DNA of 32,317 bases from an uncultured Bacteroidales bacterium (GCA_937876995.1 CALEFD010000039.1:1-32317); one strand, 5' to 3'; numbered from the stretch's first letter, positions 1 through 8,443 are shown. Made by a program: numbers and translations. The notes: generated by a model from the letters alone, not told the origin.

Positions 1-140
1 GTACCACCGAAGCTTTTGAACCTGACATTTTCAGTGTAAGACGCATTAAAGTAGCCCCAGTAGTTACTCTTTTGGGGTTCGTCTTTATTATTGCAGCTAT
101 TATGTTCAAATCTAAGGATAACACCAAAACGAAAGAATAG
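1..140 (+). CDS. DUF3098 family membrane protein (C-terminal end only)
   Basis: Only the last 45 codons are in the window, read in the frame beginning at base 3 and ending at the TAG at 138-140. The peptide has the pattern PDIFSVRRIKVAPVVTLLGF followed by a hydrophobic stretch and a charged Lys-rich tail. Bacteroidota DUF3098 proteins are about 70-80 residues long with two membrane helices and a similar FxPDIFSxRRI..AP motif between them, so this is probably the second helix and its end. Function is unknown. In many Bacteroidales genomes this gene lies between ftsX and uppP, and uppP does follow here after a 5-base gap, so co-transcription is likely. The start lies outside the window. Confidence 0.75.
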   Translation, partial: TTEAFEPDIFSVRRIKVAPVVTLLGFVFIIAAIMFKSKDNTKTKE

Positions 141-145
141 CATTT

Positions 146-970
146 ATGAATTGGATTGAATCATTAATATTGGGCTTACTGCAAGGTTTAACAGAATACC
201 TACCCATAAGCAGTAGCGGTCATTTAACTATTGCATCCAGCCTGTTTGGAATAGAGGGAGAGCAGAATCTGGCATTCACCATATTGGTACATGTTGCAAC
301 AGTTCTAAGTACATTGGTTATACTATGGAAAGAGATTGTATGGGTATTAAAAGACCTGTTTACAAAGCAAAAATGGAATAGCTACAGTTCACTTAATCAG
401 GGAAGCAAGTATGCAATTAACATTATTATCTCCATGATTCCTATTGGCATTGTAGGCGTTTTCTTCAAAGACGATATAGAAGCCATATTTGGAGCAGGTA
501 CCACTGTGGTAGGAATAATGTTACTCATAACATCGGCTCTGCTTATATTCTCCTATTATGCCAAACCAAGACAGAGAGAGGAGATTTCATTGGGACACGC
601 TTTCATTATAGGTCTGGCTCAGGCTGTTGCCGTTCTTCCGGGTCTGTCACGTTCAGGCACAACCATAGCTACAGGAATCTTACTGGGTAACAAGAAAGAG
701 AATCTGGCACAGTTTTCATTCCTGATGGTTATTCCACCTATTTTGGGAGAAGCACTGCTTGATATAAAGGATGTCATTGAATCGGCTACCACCACCGGCG
801 CAACAGGCGAAGCAACATCATTTGGAGTTTTGATGATAGGTTTCCTTGCTGCATTTTTGGCCGGATGCGCAGCTTGTAAATGGATGATATCTATAGTACG
901 CAAAGGTAAACTTGTATATTTTGGCATTTATTGCGCAGTTGCAGGTATCCTTACATTGTTGTTCCTATAA
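146..970 (+). CDS. uppP: Undecaprenyl-diphosphatase (UppP/BacA)
   Basis: This integral membrane enzyme dephosphorylates undecaprenyl pyrophosphate so the lipid carrier can be reused for peptidoglycan and surface glycan synthesis; its overproduction gives bacitracin resistance in other bacteria. At 274 residues it has normal family length. Both signature motifs are present: GLTEYLPISSSGH at residues 14-26, with the conserved Glu17 and the Ser-rich run, and PGLSRSG at residues 165-171, which carries the essential Arg. Several hydrophobic helices cover the rest. The ATG at 146 lies 5 bases after the DUF3098 stop. The next gene, truB, starts 10 bases downstream, so uppP is inside an operon and no promoter of its own is visible. 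Confidence 0.96.
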   Translation: MNWIESLILGLLQGLTEYLPISSSGHLTIASSLFGIEGEQNLAFTILVHVATVLSTLVILWKEIVWVLKDLFTKQKWNSYSSLNQGSKYAINIIISMIPIGIVGVFFKDDIEAIFGAGTTVVGIMLLITSALLIFSYYAKPRQREEISLGHAFIIGLAQAVAVLPGLSRSGTTIATGILLGNKKENLAQFSFLMVIPPILGEALLDIKDVIESATTTGATGEATSFGVLMIGFLAAFLAGCAACKWMISIVRKGKLVYFGIYCAVAGILTLLFL

Positions 971-980
971 AAACCAAGTA

Positions 981-1685
981 ATGGATTTTAAGCAAGGAAA
1001 GATACTTAGTTTTGACAAACCATACGGTTGGAGTTCCTTTGCAGTGGTAAACAAAGTGCGTTACCATCTGTGTAAAAAGTTGGGGGTAAAAAAACTGAAA
1101 GTAGGGCATGCAGGTACTTTGGATCCACTGGCCACAGGTGTGTTGGTAATATGTACCGGCAAGGCAACCAAACGCATAGAGGAGTTTCAGTACAACACAA
1201 AAGAGTATGTAGCAACCATTCAGTTGGGAGCTACCACTCCATCGTTCGATTTGGAAAAGCCTATAGATGCCACCTACCCTACGGAACATATCACCAAAGA
1301 ATTGGTAGAAGATGTTCTGAAACGGTTCATTGGAACTATAGAACAGATACCTCCACAGTTTTCTGCCTGCAAAATAGATGGTAAAAGGGCTTACGAAATG
1401 GCCCGAGTAGGCAAAGATGTGGAGCTGAAACCAAAAACTTTGGTCATAGATGAAATAGAACTTCTGGAGTGCAACCTGCCACAAATTACTATTCGTGTAG
1501 TATGCAGCAAAGGCACATACATACGCGCACTGGCACGCGATATTGGCATAGCACTTGAAAGCGGAGCCCACCTGACAGCATTAAGACGCACATACGTTGG
1601 CAACTTTAAAGTAGAGGATGCAATGCAGGTGGAGGATTTTGAAGAGTGGCTGTCAAAACAGACAATTGATACAGAAAATGAGTAA
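981..1685 (+). CDS. truB: tRNA pseudouridine(55) synthase TruB
   Basis: TruB isomerises U55 in the T-loop of tRNAs to pseudouridine. The protein starts MDFKQGKILSFDKPYGWSSF and contains the family motif GHAGTLDPLATGVL, with Asp48 as the catalytic aspartate. GTYIRALARDIG near residues 190-205 is the second conserved block. I chose the ATG at 981 (234 residues) rather than an in-frame ATG at 912, because 912 lies inside uppP and would add 23 residues unlike any TruB N-terminus. The gene sits 10 bases after uppP and 18 bases before queA, so two tRNA-modification genes are co-transcribed here. Confidence 0.96.
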   Translation: MDFKQGKILSFDKPYGWSSFAVVNKVRYHLCKKLGVKKLKVGHAGTLDPLATGVLVICTGKATKRIEEFQYNTKEYVATIQLGATTPSFDLEKPIDATYPTEHITKELVEDVLKRFIGTIEQIPPQFSACKIDGKRAYEMARVGKDVELKPKTLVIDEIELLECNLPQITIRVVCSKGTYIRALARDIGIALESGAHLTALRRTYVGNFKVEDAMQVEDFEEWLSKQTIDTENE

Positions 1686-1703
1686 TAAACTAAATAAAAC
1701 GAG

Positions 1704-2756
1704 ATGAAATTATCACAATTCAAATTTAAACTTACCGAGGAAAAGATTGCAAAGTTTCCTGCAGAAAATCGTGACGAATCAAAATTGATGGTTGTTCACA
1801 AACAGAGTGGCGAAATAGAGCACATACTGTTTAAGGATATCCTGAAATATTTCGATGAAAACGATGTATTTGTATTCAATGACACAAAGGTATTCCCCGC
1901 CAGAATGTATGGCAACAAGGAGAAGACCGGTGCTTGCATTGAGGTTTTCCTGTTAAGAGAATTGAGAGAAGAGAATCTGCTATGGGATGTACAGGTAGAT
2001 CCTGCACGTAAAATCCGCATAGGCAACAAACTGTACTTTGGCGAAGACAATTCAATGGTTGCCGAAGTTATAGACAACACAACATCGCGCGGCAGAGTGC
2101 TTCGTTTCCTCTATGATGGTCCGCACGATGAATTCAAGCGCGCACTTTATGCACTGGGCGAAGCTCCTATACCAACCTATTTGAACAGAAAGGTCGATGA
2201 AAACGATGAAGCCCGCTTCCAGACTCTGTTCGCAAAGAACGAAGGTGCTGTAACTGCACCGACAGCCGGACTACATTTTAGCCGCGAACTGTTAAAAAGA
2301 ATGGAGATTAAAGGTATAGAACCTGCCTACATAACCATGCACTGCGGTTTAGGTAATTTCCGCGAAATAGATGTGGAAGATCTTACCAAACACAAGATGG
2401 AATCGGAACAGATGTCTGTTACTGAAGAGGCAACAGAGATAGTAAACAAAGCCAAAATGGGAAAGAAACATATCTGCGCCGTAGGTACAACAGCAATGCG
2501 TGCATTGGAAACCGTAGTAGGTACTGATGGACTTATAAAACCATTCGAAGGCTGGACCAACAAGTTCATATTCCCACCATACAACTTTACTGTTGCCGAC
2601 AGTATGATAAGTAATTTCCAACTGCCTGAATCGACACAGCTTATGATGACCTGTGCTTATGGTGGTTATGAACTTATTATGGACGCTTATAACATGGCAT
2701 TGAAAAACGACTACCGTTTTGGTTGTTATGGCGATGCAATGCTTATTATAGATTAA
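1704..2756 (+). CDS. queA: S-adenosylmethionine:tRNA ribosyltransferase-isomerase (QueA)
   Basis: QueA transfers the ribosyl part of SAM to preQ1-modified tRNA, giving epoxyqueuosine in the queuosine pathway. The 350 residues match the usual length. Visible family features are the N-terminal block KFKLTEEKIAKFPAENRDES, the FVFNDTKVFPARMYG segment, the conserved GAVTAPTAGLHFS block and the C-terminal THC-like YITMHCGLGNFREI region. The ATG at 1704 follows the truB stop by 18 bases. No other queuosine gene is in the window. The cell makes SAM with metK, about 3.7 kb downstream on the same strand, but that gene has its own promoter. Confidence 0.96.
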   Translation: MKLSQFKFKLTEEKIAKFPAENRDESKLMVVHKQSGEIEHILFKDILKYFDENDVFVFNDTKVFPARMYGNKEKTGACIEVFLLRELREENLLWDVQVDPARKIRIGNKLYFGEDNSMVAEVIDNTTSRGRVLRFLYDGPHDEFKRALYALGEAPIPTYLNRKVDENDEARFQTLFAKNEGAVTAPTAGLHFSRELLKRMEIKGIEPAYITMHCGLGNFREIDVEDLTKHKMESEQMSVTEEATEIVNKAKMGKKHICAVGTTAMRALETVVGTDGLIKPFEGWTNKFIFPPYNFTVADSMISNFQLPESTQLMMTCAYGGYELIMDAYNMALKNDYRFGCYGDAMLIID

Positions 2757-2765
2757 AAACAGACT

Positions 2766-3230
2766 ATGGCTGCACTATACCTGTCATTGGGAGCCAATCA
2801 AGGAGACCGAAAAAAGGCACTTGAAACAGCTGCGGAATATATTTCGGAGCGGATTGGCAGGATAGTTCAGGCATCGGCTGTTTATGAAACAGAGCCGTGG
2901 GGTTTTGATAGCAACAATCTGTTTTTGAATCAGGTTTTATGTATAGACACTACTCTTAAAGCAGTGGATATTCTTAACCTTACACAGCAGATTGAGATAC
3001 AGATGGGCAGAACAACCAAAAGCAGTAATGGCGTTTATAGCGACAGAGTTATAGACATAGATATTCTGCTTTATGGTGACATCTGTATGCAGACAGAGAG
3101 ACTAACCATACCCCATCCGCTGATGCAAAAAAGAAGGTTTGTATTGGAACCATTGGCAGAAATTGCTGCCCATACGGTACATCCTGTAAGTGGAAAGACT
3201 ATAAAAGAACTGTTGGAACAGACAGATTAA
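2766..3230 (+). CDS. folK: 2-amino-4-hydroxy-6-hydroxymethyldihydropteridine pyrophosphokinase (FolK)
   Basis: FolK (HPPK) transfers pyrophosphate from ATP to 6-hydroxymethyl-7,8-dihydropterin, one step before dihydropteroate synthase in folate synthesis. The protein has 154 residues, as expected for the monofunctional cytosolic enzyme. It shows the N-terminal SLGANQGDR block, the VYETEPWGF motif and the metal-binding signature DRVIDIDILLYG, followed by the IPHPLMQKRRFVLEPLAEIA region typical of the family. The start at 2766 lies 9 bases after the queA stop. The next ORF begins 3 bases after its stop, so the gene is embedded in the operon. Confidence 0.96.
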   Translation: MAALYLSLGANQGDRKKALETAAEYISERIGRIVQASAVYETEPWGFDSNNLFLNQVLCIDTTLKAVDILNLTQQIEIQMGRTTKSSNGVYSDRVIDIDILLYGDICMQTERLTIPHPLMQKRRFVLEPLAEIAAHTVHPVSGKTIKELLEQTD

Positions 3231-3233
3231 AAT

Positions 3234-3356
3234 ATGGCTGACAACTACTTAGAGAATCATTACGAAGAGTATCTCAAACGCAAAGCCGATTGGGAGAAGA
3301 GTAAAAAGTTTGGAATATTAAAGAACGGAAAGAAAGACAAAAATCTTTCCAAATAA
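3234..3356 (+). CDS. Small 40-residue conserved-looking protein, function unknown
   Basis: This short ORF starts with ATG at 3234, three bases after the folK stop, and ends with TAA at 3354-3356, directly followed by the ATG of the glycosyltransferase gene. The peptide begins MADNYLENHYEEYLKRKADW and is very rich in Lys, Glu and Tyr, with no hydrophobic segment, so it should be a small cytosolic, probably helical protein. From memory, many Bacteroidales encode short proteins beginning MADNYLE or MADNFLE next to folK, sometimes auto-annotated as dehydrogenase without support. Exact fitting between its two neighbours, with no room for other signals, argues that it is translated. No function can be assigned. 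Confidence 0.7.
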   Translation: MADNYLENHYEEYLKRKADWEKSKKFGILKNGKKDKNLSK

Positions 3357-4391
3357 ATGTTGATTATGGATAACAGAGTATTGGTAATAGGACCAAATTA
3401 TTTCAACTATCTAAAGGCATCGGCATCGGCATTTGAACGATGCGGTTACACCGTTGTTACCGATGCATACGATACTCCTGTGCATCCATACACCACCATT
3501 ATGAAGTGGCGTTATAAGTTCTGTAACAGAGAAAAACTACAAAGACAGAGTATAGAGAACTATAATCGCCATCTTACAGAGCTGTTCAACAAGGTTCAGC
3601 CTGAGATAGTATTCATAATGAATGGTGAGATTATACTGCCATCCACACTCGATTACTTTAGAAGGATTTCAAAAGTAGCTGTTTGGTTATACGACAGTTT
3701 AGATAAACTACCGGGATCAAAAAACCATATAGACCACGTAGATGCAATGTGTTGCTTTGAACAAGAAGATGTAAGCTACTACACCAAACAGGGTAAGTTT
3801 GCCTATTTTCTGCCTCAAGCCTGCGACACAGACACATATCATCCTCTAAACGTAGAGAAGGATATTGACATATCTTTTGTGGGGCATATCTTCTACTCAC
3901 CAAAGAGGAAAGAGACTCTGAATGCTGTGATAGAGGAGTTCCCGGAGTGCAAAATTGTGGTATATGGACTCTATCAGCCCTGGTTTAAAGGTTTCTGGAA
4001 ATGGCTGACACGCAAACACAAAGATGTCTATAAGAACTGTATGATTTCTGCCGACAGGGTAAACGAACTGTATAATAGCTCAAAAGTGGTGCTGAATATA
4101 CATCAGGAATCGCAAAAACAGGGTGCAAACCCACGAACTTTTGAAATTATTGGCAGCGGAGCATATCAGGTCTGTGATTCCAATCCATACATAGAAGAGT
4201 TATTTACAGATGGTGAAATAGGTGTTTATCATAACTTTGACGAACTATTTAGTCTTATTCGCAAAGGACTTACCACCAATAAGAGCGACACCATAACCAA
4301 AGCAAGAGAATATGTACTTGCAAACCACTCTTTTGACCGCCGAATAGAAAAGGTTATAGAGTGGCTTTACAGTGAAAACAAAAACAGTTAA
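3357..4391 (+). CDS. CgeB-like glycosyltransferase family protein
   Basis: This 344-residue protein looks like a GT-B type glycosyltransferase related to the spore maturation protein CgeB group. The N-terminus RVLVIGPNYFNYLKA is a Rossmann-like strand. The C-terminal third has the Glyco_trans_1_2 pattern: VVLNIHQESQKQGANPRTFE, then IIGSGAYQVCDSNPYIEELF and a predicted EIGVYHNFDELFSLI sugar-nucleotide region. There is no signal peptide or membrane helix, so it should act in the cytosol or at the membrane face. Donor and acceptor cannot be read from sequence. The first ATG directly abuts the stop of the 40-residue ORF (TAAATG); a second in-frame ATG at 3366 gives MDNRVLVIG and is an equally good start. 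It is unusual to find a glycosyltransferase within this housekeeping operon. Confidence 0.8.
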   Translation: MLIMDNRVLVIGPNYFNYLKASASAFERCGYTVVTDAYDTPVHPYTTIMKWRYKFCNREKLQRQSIENYNRHLTELFNKVQPEIVFIMNGEIILPSTLDYFRRISKVAVWLYDSLDKLPGSKNHIDHVDAMCCFEQEDVSYYTKQGKFAYFLPQACDTDTYHPLNVEKDIDISFVGHIFYSPKRKETLNAVIEEFPECKIVVYGLYQPWFKGFWKWLTRKHKDVYKNCMISADRVNELYNSSKVVLNIHQESQKQGANPRTFEIIGSGAYQVCDSNPYIEELFTDGEIGVYHNFDELFSLIRKGLTTNKSDTITKAREYVLANHSFDRRIEKVIEWLYSENKNS

Positions 4392-4396
4392 ACTAT

Positions 4397-6394
4397 ATGA
4401 AGAAAGTATTTTACATTATGATGACAATGTCATTGGCAGCTGCAATGACCGGCTGCGGAGAGAAACAGGAAAAGTTCAATTATCTGCTTGATGAATTTGC
4501 AGATTTAAAGATTATGCGTTACCAGATTCCGGGTTGGGACGAACTCTCTCTGCAACAGAAAGAGTACGCATATCATCTTGCAGAAGCCGCAAAATGGGGA
4601 CGCGATATTATTTGGGACCAGAACAGCGAACATAATATTGAACTGCGTCACACCATAGAGAACATTCTTGAAAACTATGAAGGCGATAAGAGTAGCGATG
4701 AATATCAGAAGTTTCTGGTTTACGCAAAAAGAGTATTCTTTGCAAACGGCATACATCACCACTATGCAGAAGACAAGTTCTTCCCTGAATGTTCACAAGA
4801 GTACTTCAAGTCTTTGATGCAGGCTGTAGGCGATGCCGATAAGTGCGAACTTCTTATTCCTTACATCTATAACAAAAACAGCTATAAGCAGAGACGTGCA
4901 AATGCTACCACCGGCGATATTGTAGTAGAATCAAGTGTAAACTACTACGATGGTGTAAATCGTGAAGAGGTGGAAGCCTATTACGCATCAATTTTTGAAA
5001 AGGATAACGAAACACCTATATCATACGGTCTGAACACAAAGGTTGTAAAAGATGAAAACGGTAATGTTAAAGAGCTGGCTTGGTACAAAGGCGGTATTTA
5101 TGGAAATGCCATTGCCAAAATATGCGAAGAACTTGCAGCAGCAGCTAAAGTTGCCGAAAACGATATTCAGAAACGCGCTTTGAATCTACTTATTAAATAT
5201 TATGAGACTGGCGATTTGAAACTATGGGATGAATTCAACATAGAATGGGTAAAAGATACACTTGGAACTGTTGATTTCATAAACGGTTTTGTAGAAGATT
5301 ACAACGATCCATTAGGCAGAAAAGGTGCTTGGGAAGGTTATGTACATATTAAGGACCATGCAGCTTCTGTTCGTACAGAAGTTCTCAGTGCAAACGCACA
5401 GTGGTTTGAAGACAATTCACCGGTAGATCCACGTTTCAAGAAGAAAGAGTGTAAAGGTGTATCAGCAAAGGTTGTAAACGCTATCTGTCTGGCAGGCGAC
5501 GCATATCCATCGACAGCCATTGGTATTAACCTTCCAAATGCAGACTGGATTCGCAAAATGTATGGTAGCAAATCTGTAACTATTGCAAATATCACAAAGG
5601 CATACGATTTGGCTGCCGAAGAATCGCCAATGAATACTCTTGATGAATTTGCATACGACGAAGCAGAAAAAGAGATGGCTCGTAAATGGGGATCATTCAC
5701 AAGCGAAATTCACACCGACCTGCACGAATGTTTGGGACATGGTTCAGGACAGTTGCTGCCGGGTGTTTCCACTACAGCAATGGGCGAATACGCTTCTACC
5801 CTTGAAGAGGCACGCGCCGACCTGTTTGGTCTGTACTACACAGCCGACCCAAAGATGCAGGAACTGGGTATTATTCCGGATAAAGATGCATATAAAGCAG
5901 AATATGCAAGCTATATACGTAACGGTTTGATGGTTCAATTTAACCGCATAGAACTGGGTAAACCTAACACCGAAGCCCACATGCAGAACCGTAAACTTAT
6001 AGCAGAATGGTGCTACGAAAAGGGTAAAAAAGATAACGTGATTGAAAAGAAGGTTCGCGATGGCAAAACCTATTTTGTAATTAATGACTACGTTAAACTG
6101 CGTGGTTTGTTTGCAGAACTGCTTGCAGAAATTCAGCGCATCAAATCAGAAGGTGACTACGAAGCAGGTAAGAATTTGGTAGAAACCTACGCTGTAAACA
6201 TAGACCAAAATATACATAAAGAGGTTCTGGAACGTTACAAAGCTTTGAACCTGAAACCTTACGGTGGCTTTATCAACCCAGATATTGTTCCTGTTGTAGA
6301 AGATGGTAAAGTAGTAGATTATCAGGTGGTTTATAACGATGACTACCTGAAACAGATGCTCTACTACGGTAAAAAATACAGCACACTGAATTAA
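4397..6394 (+). CDS. Dipeptidyl-peptidase III-like zinc lipoprotein (M49)
   Basis: This is a zinc metallopeptidase of family M49, which removes dipeptides from peptide N-termini. The decisive motif is HECLGH at residues 443-448 (HEXXGH, specific to M49), followed by EEARAD at 470-475, which supplies the third zinc ligand. The 665-residue length matches the Bacteroides DPP III. The N-terminus MKKVFYIMMTMSLAAAMTGC is a lipoprotein signal with Cys20 as the lipidation site, so the enzyme should be anchored in the envelope, unlike cytosolic eukaryotic DPP III. Such genes have been annotated as dihydrofolate reductase in some databases; nothing here supports that. It starts 5 bases after the glycosyltransferase stop and is the last gene of the operon. 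Confidence 0.92.
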   Translation: MKKVFYIMMTMSLAAAMTGCGEKQEKFNYLLDEFADLKIMRYQIPGWDELSLQQKEYAYHLAEAAKWGRDIIWDQNSEHNIELRHTIENILENYEGDKSSDEYQKFLVYAKRVFFANGIHHHYAEDKFFPECSQEYFKSLMQAVGDADKCELLIPYIYNKNSYKQRRANATTGDIVVESSVNYYDGVNREEVEAYYASIFEKDNETPISYGLNTKVVKDENGNVKELAWYKGGIYGNAIAKICEELAAAAKVAENDIQKRALNLLIKYYETGDLKLWDEFNIEWVKDTLGTVDFINGFVEDYNDPLGRKGAWEGYVHIKDHAASVRTEVLSANAQWFEDNSPVDPRFKKKECKGVSAKVVNAICLAGDAYPSTAIGINLPNADWIRKMYGSKSVTIANITKAYDLAAEESPMNTLDEFAYDEAEKEMARKWGSFTSEIHTDLHECLGHGSGQLLPGVSTTAMGEYASTLEEARADLFGLYYTADPKMQELGIIPDKDAYKAEYASYIRNGLMVQFNRIELGKPNTEAHMQNRKLIAEWCYEKGKKDNVIEKKVRDGKTYFVINDYVKLRGLFAELLAEIQRIKSEGDYEAGKNLVETYAVNIDQNIHKEVLERYKALNLKPYGGFINPDIVPVVEDGKVVDYQVVYNDDYLKQMLYYGKKYSTLN

Positions 6395-6436
6395 TCTGTG
6401 CTTTCATATATATAATAAGGAGTAAAACTTTTATAC

Positions 6437-6467
6437 TTAGTAACGACGCTAAAACAGCGTACCTTTG
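6437..6467 (+). promoter_or_regulatory. metK promoter, near-leaderless
   Basis: TACCTTTG at 6460-6467 is an exact TAnnTTTG -7 box. TTAG at 6437-6440, 19 bp upstream, is a three-of-four -33 box. The metK ATG starts only 7 bases after the -7 box, so the predicted transcript has almost no 5' leader. An inverted repeat ACGCT-AAAAC-AGCGT (6446-6460) fills the spacer and touches the -7 box; it could be an operator. Confidence 0.7.
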
Positions 6468-6474
6468 CACTATT

Positions 6475-7767
6475 ATGTCATATCTATTTACATCAGAATC
6501 GGTGTCGGAAGGACACCCTGACAAGGTAGCGGATCAGATTTCAGACGCTATACTTGATAGAATTTTAGCCTTTGATAAAGATTCAAAGGTAGCTTGTGAA
6601 ACATTGGTAACCACAGGACAGGTAGTAATAGCCGGTGAAATAAAATCGAAGGCGTATGTAGATCTACAGGAGACAGCCAGAAATGTTATAAACCGAATAG
6701 GATATACCAAAGGCGAATATATGTTTGACGGTAATTCATGCGGAGTACTCTCTGCCATACACGAACAGAGCGCAGATATTAACCGTGGTGTAGAGAGAGA
6801 AGATCCTATAGATCAGGGTGCAGGCGACCAGGGAATGATGTTCGGTTACGCAACCAATGAAACCGACAACTATATGCCACTGCCACTCCATTTGGCGCAT
6901 ACCATATTAAGAGTATTGGCAGATATACGTCGCGAAGGAACATACATGACCTATCTGCGTCCCGATTCAAAGAGCCAGGTAACTATTGAATATAACGATA
7001 ACGGCACACCTGAAAGAATAGATACCATTGTAGTAAGTACTCAGCACGACGACTTTATACAGCCTGCCAACGACAGCAGAGAGGCTGCACTTAAAGCAGA
7101 CGAAGAGATGCTTGCCATAATTCGTAAAGATGTGGTAGAGATTCTTATGCCACGTGTTATAGAGGAGATAGGAAATGCAGAGATAGCAAAACTGTTTAAT
7201 TCCGATATAACATACCACGTTAATCCTACAGGTAAATTTGTGATAGGCGGCCCACACGGCGATACAGGTTTAACCGGCAGAAAGATTATTGTAGATACAT
7301 ACGGTGGTAAAGGTGCTCACGGAGGTGGTGCATTTAGCGGTAAAGACCCATCTAAGGTAGATAGAAGCGCTGCATACGCTGCACGTCATATAGCTAAAAA
7401 CATGGTAGCTGCAGGTGTTGCAGACGAAATGTTGGTTCAGATTTCATACGCCATAGGTGTAGCCAAACCTATCAACATATTTGTAAATACCTACGGACGT
7501 TCACATGTTAATATGAGCGATGGCGAAATAGCCAAAAAGATAGATAAGCTTTTCGATTTAAGACCAAAAGCTATTGAAGAGCGTCTTAAACTACGTAATC
7601 CTATATATAGTGAAACAGCTGCATACGGACACATGGGACAGAACTGTCGCATAGTACACAAAAAGTTTGTAAGCAAGTATCAGCCATCTGTAGAGATGGA
7701 CGTTGAACTGTTCACTTGGGAAAAATTAGACTATGTTCAGACTATAAAAGAGGAATTCGGATTGTAA
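6475..7767 (+). CDS. metK: S-adenosylmethionine synthase (MetK)
   Basis: MetK makes S-adenosylmethionine from methionine and ATP in the cytosol. Diagnostic motifs are FTSESVSEGHPDK at residues 5-17, GAGDQG at 115-120 (adenosine/methionine loop) and the triphosphate-binding GPHGDTGLTG and HGGGAFSGKDPSKVDRS blocks. The length of 430 residues is in the range seen for Bacteroidales enzymes, somewhat longer than the E. coli protein. The gene has its own promoter immediately upstream and its own terminator at 7826-7867, so it is monocistronic. There is no space for a SAM riboswitch between promoter and start. It supplies the cofactor for QueA, the RlmL-like methyltransferase and the radical SAM protein in this window. 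Confidence 0.97.
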   Translation: MSYLFTSESVSEGHPDKVADQISDAILDRILAFDKDSKVACETLVTTGQVVIAGEIKSKAYVDLQETARNVINRIGYTKGEYMFDGNSCGVLSAIHEQSADINRGVEREDPIDQGAGDQGMMFGYATNETDNYMPLPLHLAHTILRVLADIRREGTYMTYLRPDSKSQVTIEYNDNGTPERIDTIVVSTQHDDFIQPANDSREAALKADEEMLAIIRKDVVEILMPRVIEEIGNAEIAKLFNSDITYHVNPTGKFVIGGPHGDTGLTGRKIIVDTYGGKGAHGGGAFSGKDPSKVDRSAAYAARHIAKNMVAAGVADEMLVQISYAIGVAKPINIFVNTYGRSHVNMSDGEIAKKIDKLFDLRPKAIEERLKLRNPIYSETAAYGHMGQNCRIVHKKFVSKYQPSVEMDVELFTWEKLDYVQTIKEEFGL

Positions 7768-7825
7768 AAATCTTAATAAGCAAGATATTTTAAGTTGATA
7801 ATTTAGCAACTTAATTTGTTAATTA

Positions 7826-7867
7826 GAAAATCAGGCAAAATTTATTTATTTGCTTGATTTTCTTTTT
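7826..7867 (+). terminator. Intrinsic terminator of metK
   Basis: A 14-bp stem, GAAAATCAGGCAAA (7826-7839) against TTTGCTTGATTTTC (7849-7862) with one G-U wobble, encloses a 9-base loop and is followed by TTTTT. This is a textbook Rho-independent terminator 58 bases after the metK stop. Confidence 0.9.
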
Positions 7868-7868
7868 A

Positions 7869-7890
7869 TTACACCTATTTTACACCTATT
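7869..7890. repeat. Perfect tandem duplication of an 11-bp unit
   Basis: TTACACCTATT occurs twice head to tail (7869-7879 and 7880-7890), directly after the metK terminator and upstream of the small secreted protein. The period is about one helical turn, which would suit a protein-binding site. Two copies of TGTTAATT at 7896 and 7908 follow, spaced 12 bases. The whole 271-base gap 7768-8038 otherwise shows no clear Bacteroides-type promoter. Confidence 0.6.
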
Positions 7891-8038
7891 CTAATTGTTA
7901 ATTCAAATGTTAATTTAAGATAAACACATCACTTTCACACTTAACCTTTTGCCATTTCTGCACTCTTAATTACGAACGCCGCAAGAAACGGGGTTCAAAA
8001 CAAAAAAAAGAATGTATAACAAATAAAACAATAGAACA

Positions 8039-8386
8039 ATGAAAAAGTTTTTGATCGCAGCTGCCGCAGCAGCAATGTTTGTAACAACAAGTGTTAATGC
8101 AGAAAATGTAAATAACAACAAAAACAACGCAACAGTAATGGACGTTGTAGCAGAATTGAATCAGGATGACGCAATCAAATTCATCCCAATGTATCAGAAA
8201 TTACTGTCAGAAATTGAAAGCATAAGCAAATCTGAAAAGATGGACGACAGCAAAAAAAGTGCTAAAATTGACAACTTGAAAGAAGAATATACATTAAAAT
8301 TCAGCGAAGTTTTATTAACCGAACAGAACGATGTTGCCATAAATACCATTCCGTTCGAATATATAAACAACCGTATAACAAAATAG
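8039..8386 (+). CDS. Small secreted helical protein, function unknown
   Basis: The product has 115 residues and a clear Sec signal peptide (MKKFLIAAAAAAMFVTTSVNA, cleavage probably after Ala21), so it should be periplasmic or exported. The mature part is rich in Lys, Asn, Asp and Glu and predicted to be helical, with the pattern FIPMYQKLLSEIESI, a Lys-rich linker, then YTLKFSEVLLTEQND. This layout recalls small Bacteroidota periplasmic proteins of the Spy/CpxP kind (helical hairpin, LTxxQ-like turn), but the match is by impression only. It is a single-gene unit: metK's terminator lies upstream and its own at 8444-8477. A leader hairpin (7974-7996) is possible. I do not recognise the family. 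Confidence 0.75.
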   Translation: MKKFLIAAAAAAMFVTTSVNAENVNNNKNNATVMDVVAELNQDDAIKFIPMYQKLLSEIESISKSEKMDDSKKSAKIDNLKEEYTLKFSEVLLTEQNDVAINTIPFEYINNRITK

Positions 8387-8443
8387 TTTTTTTCTCATAT
8401 AATTTGGTTAGTTGATTGTTAGTGAATACACTATGAACTGAAG

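Noticed and set aside
951..1571. A 206-codon open frame on the minus strand opposite truB
   Set aside because: truB is certain on the plus strand, and the antisense peptide is an unrecognisable aromatic and Cys-rich sequence without start signals.
6395..6474. SAM riboswitch before metK
   Set aside because: The -7 box is 7 bases from the ATG, so there is no leader to fold; the only stem is a 5-bp palindrome in the promoter spacer.
8039..8386. Antitoxin or bacteriocin for the small isolated gene
   Set aside because: It has a Sec signal peptide, no partner gene and no double-Gly leader, so no support exists for either.
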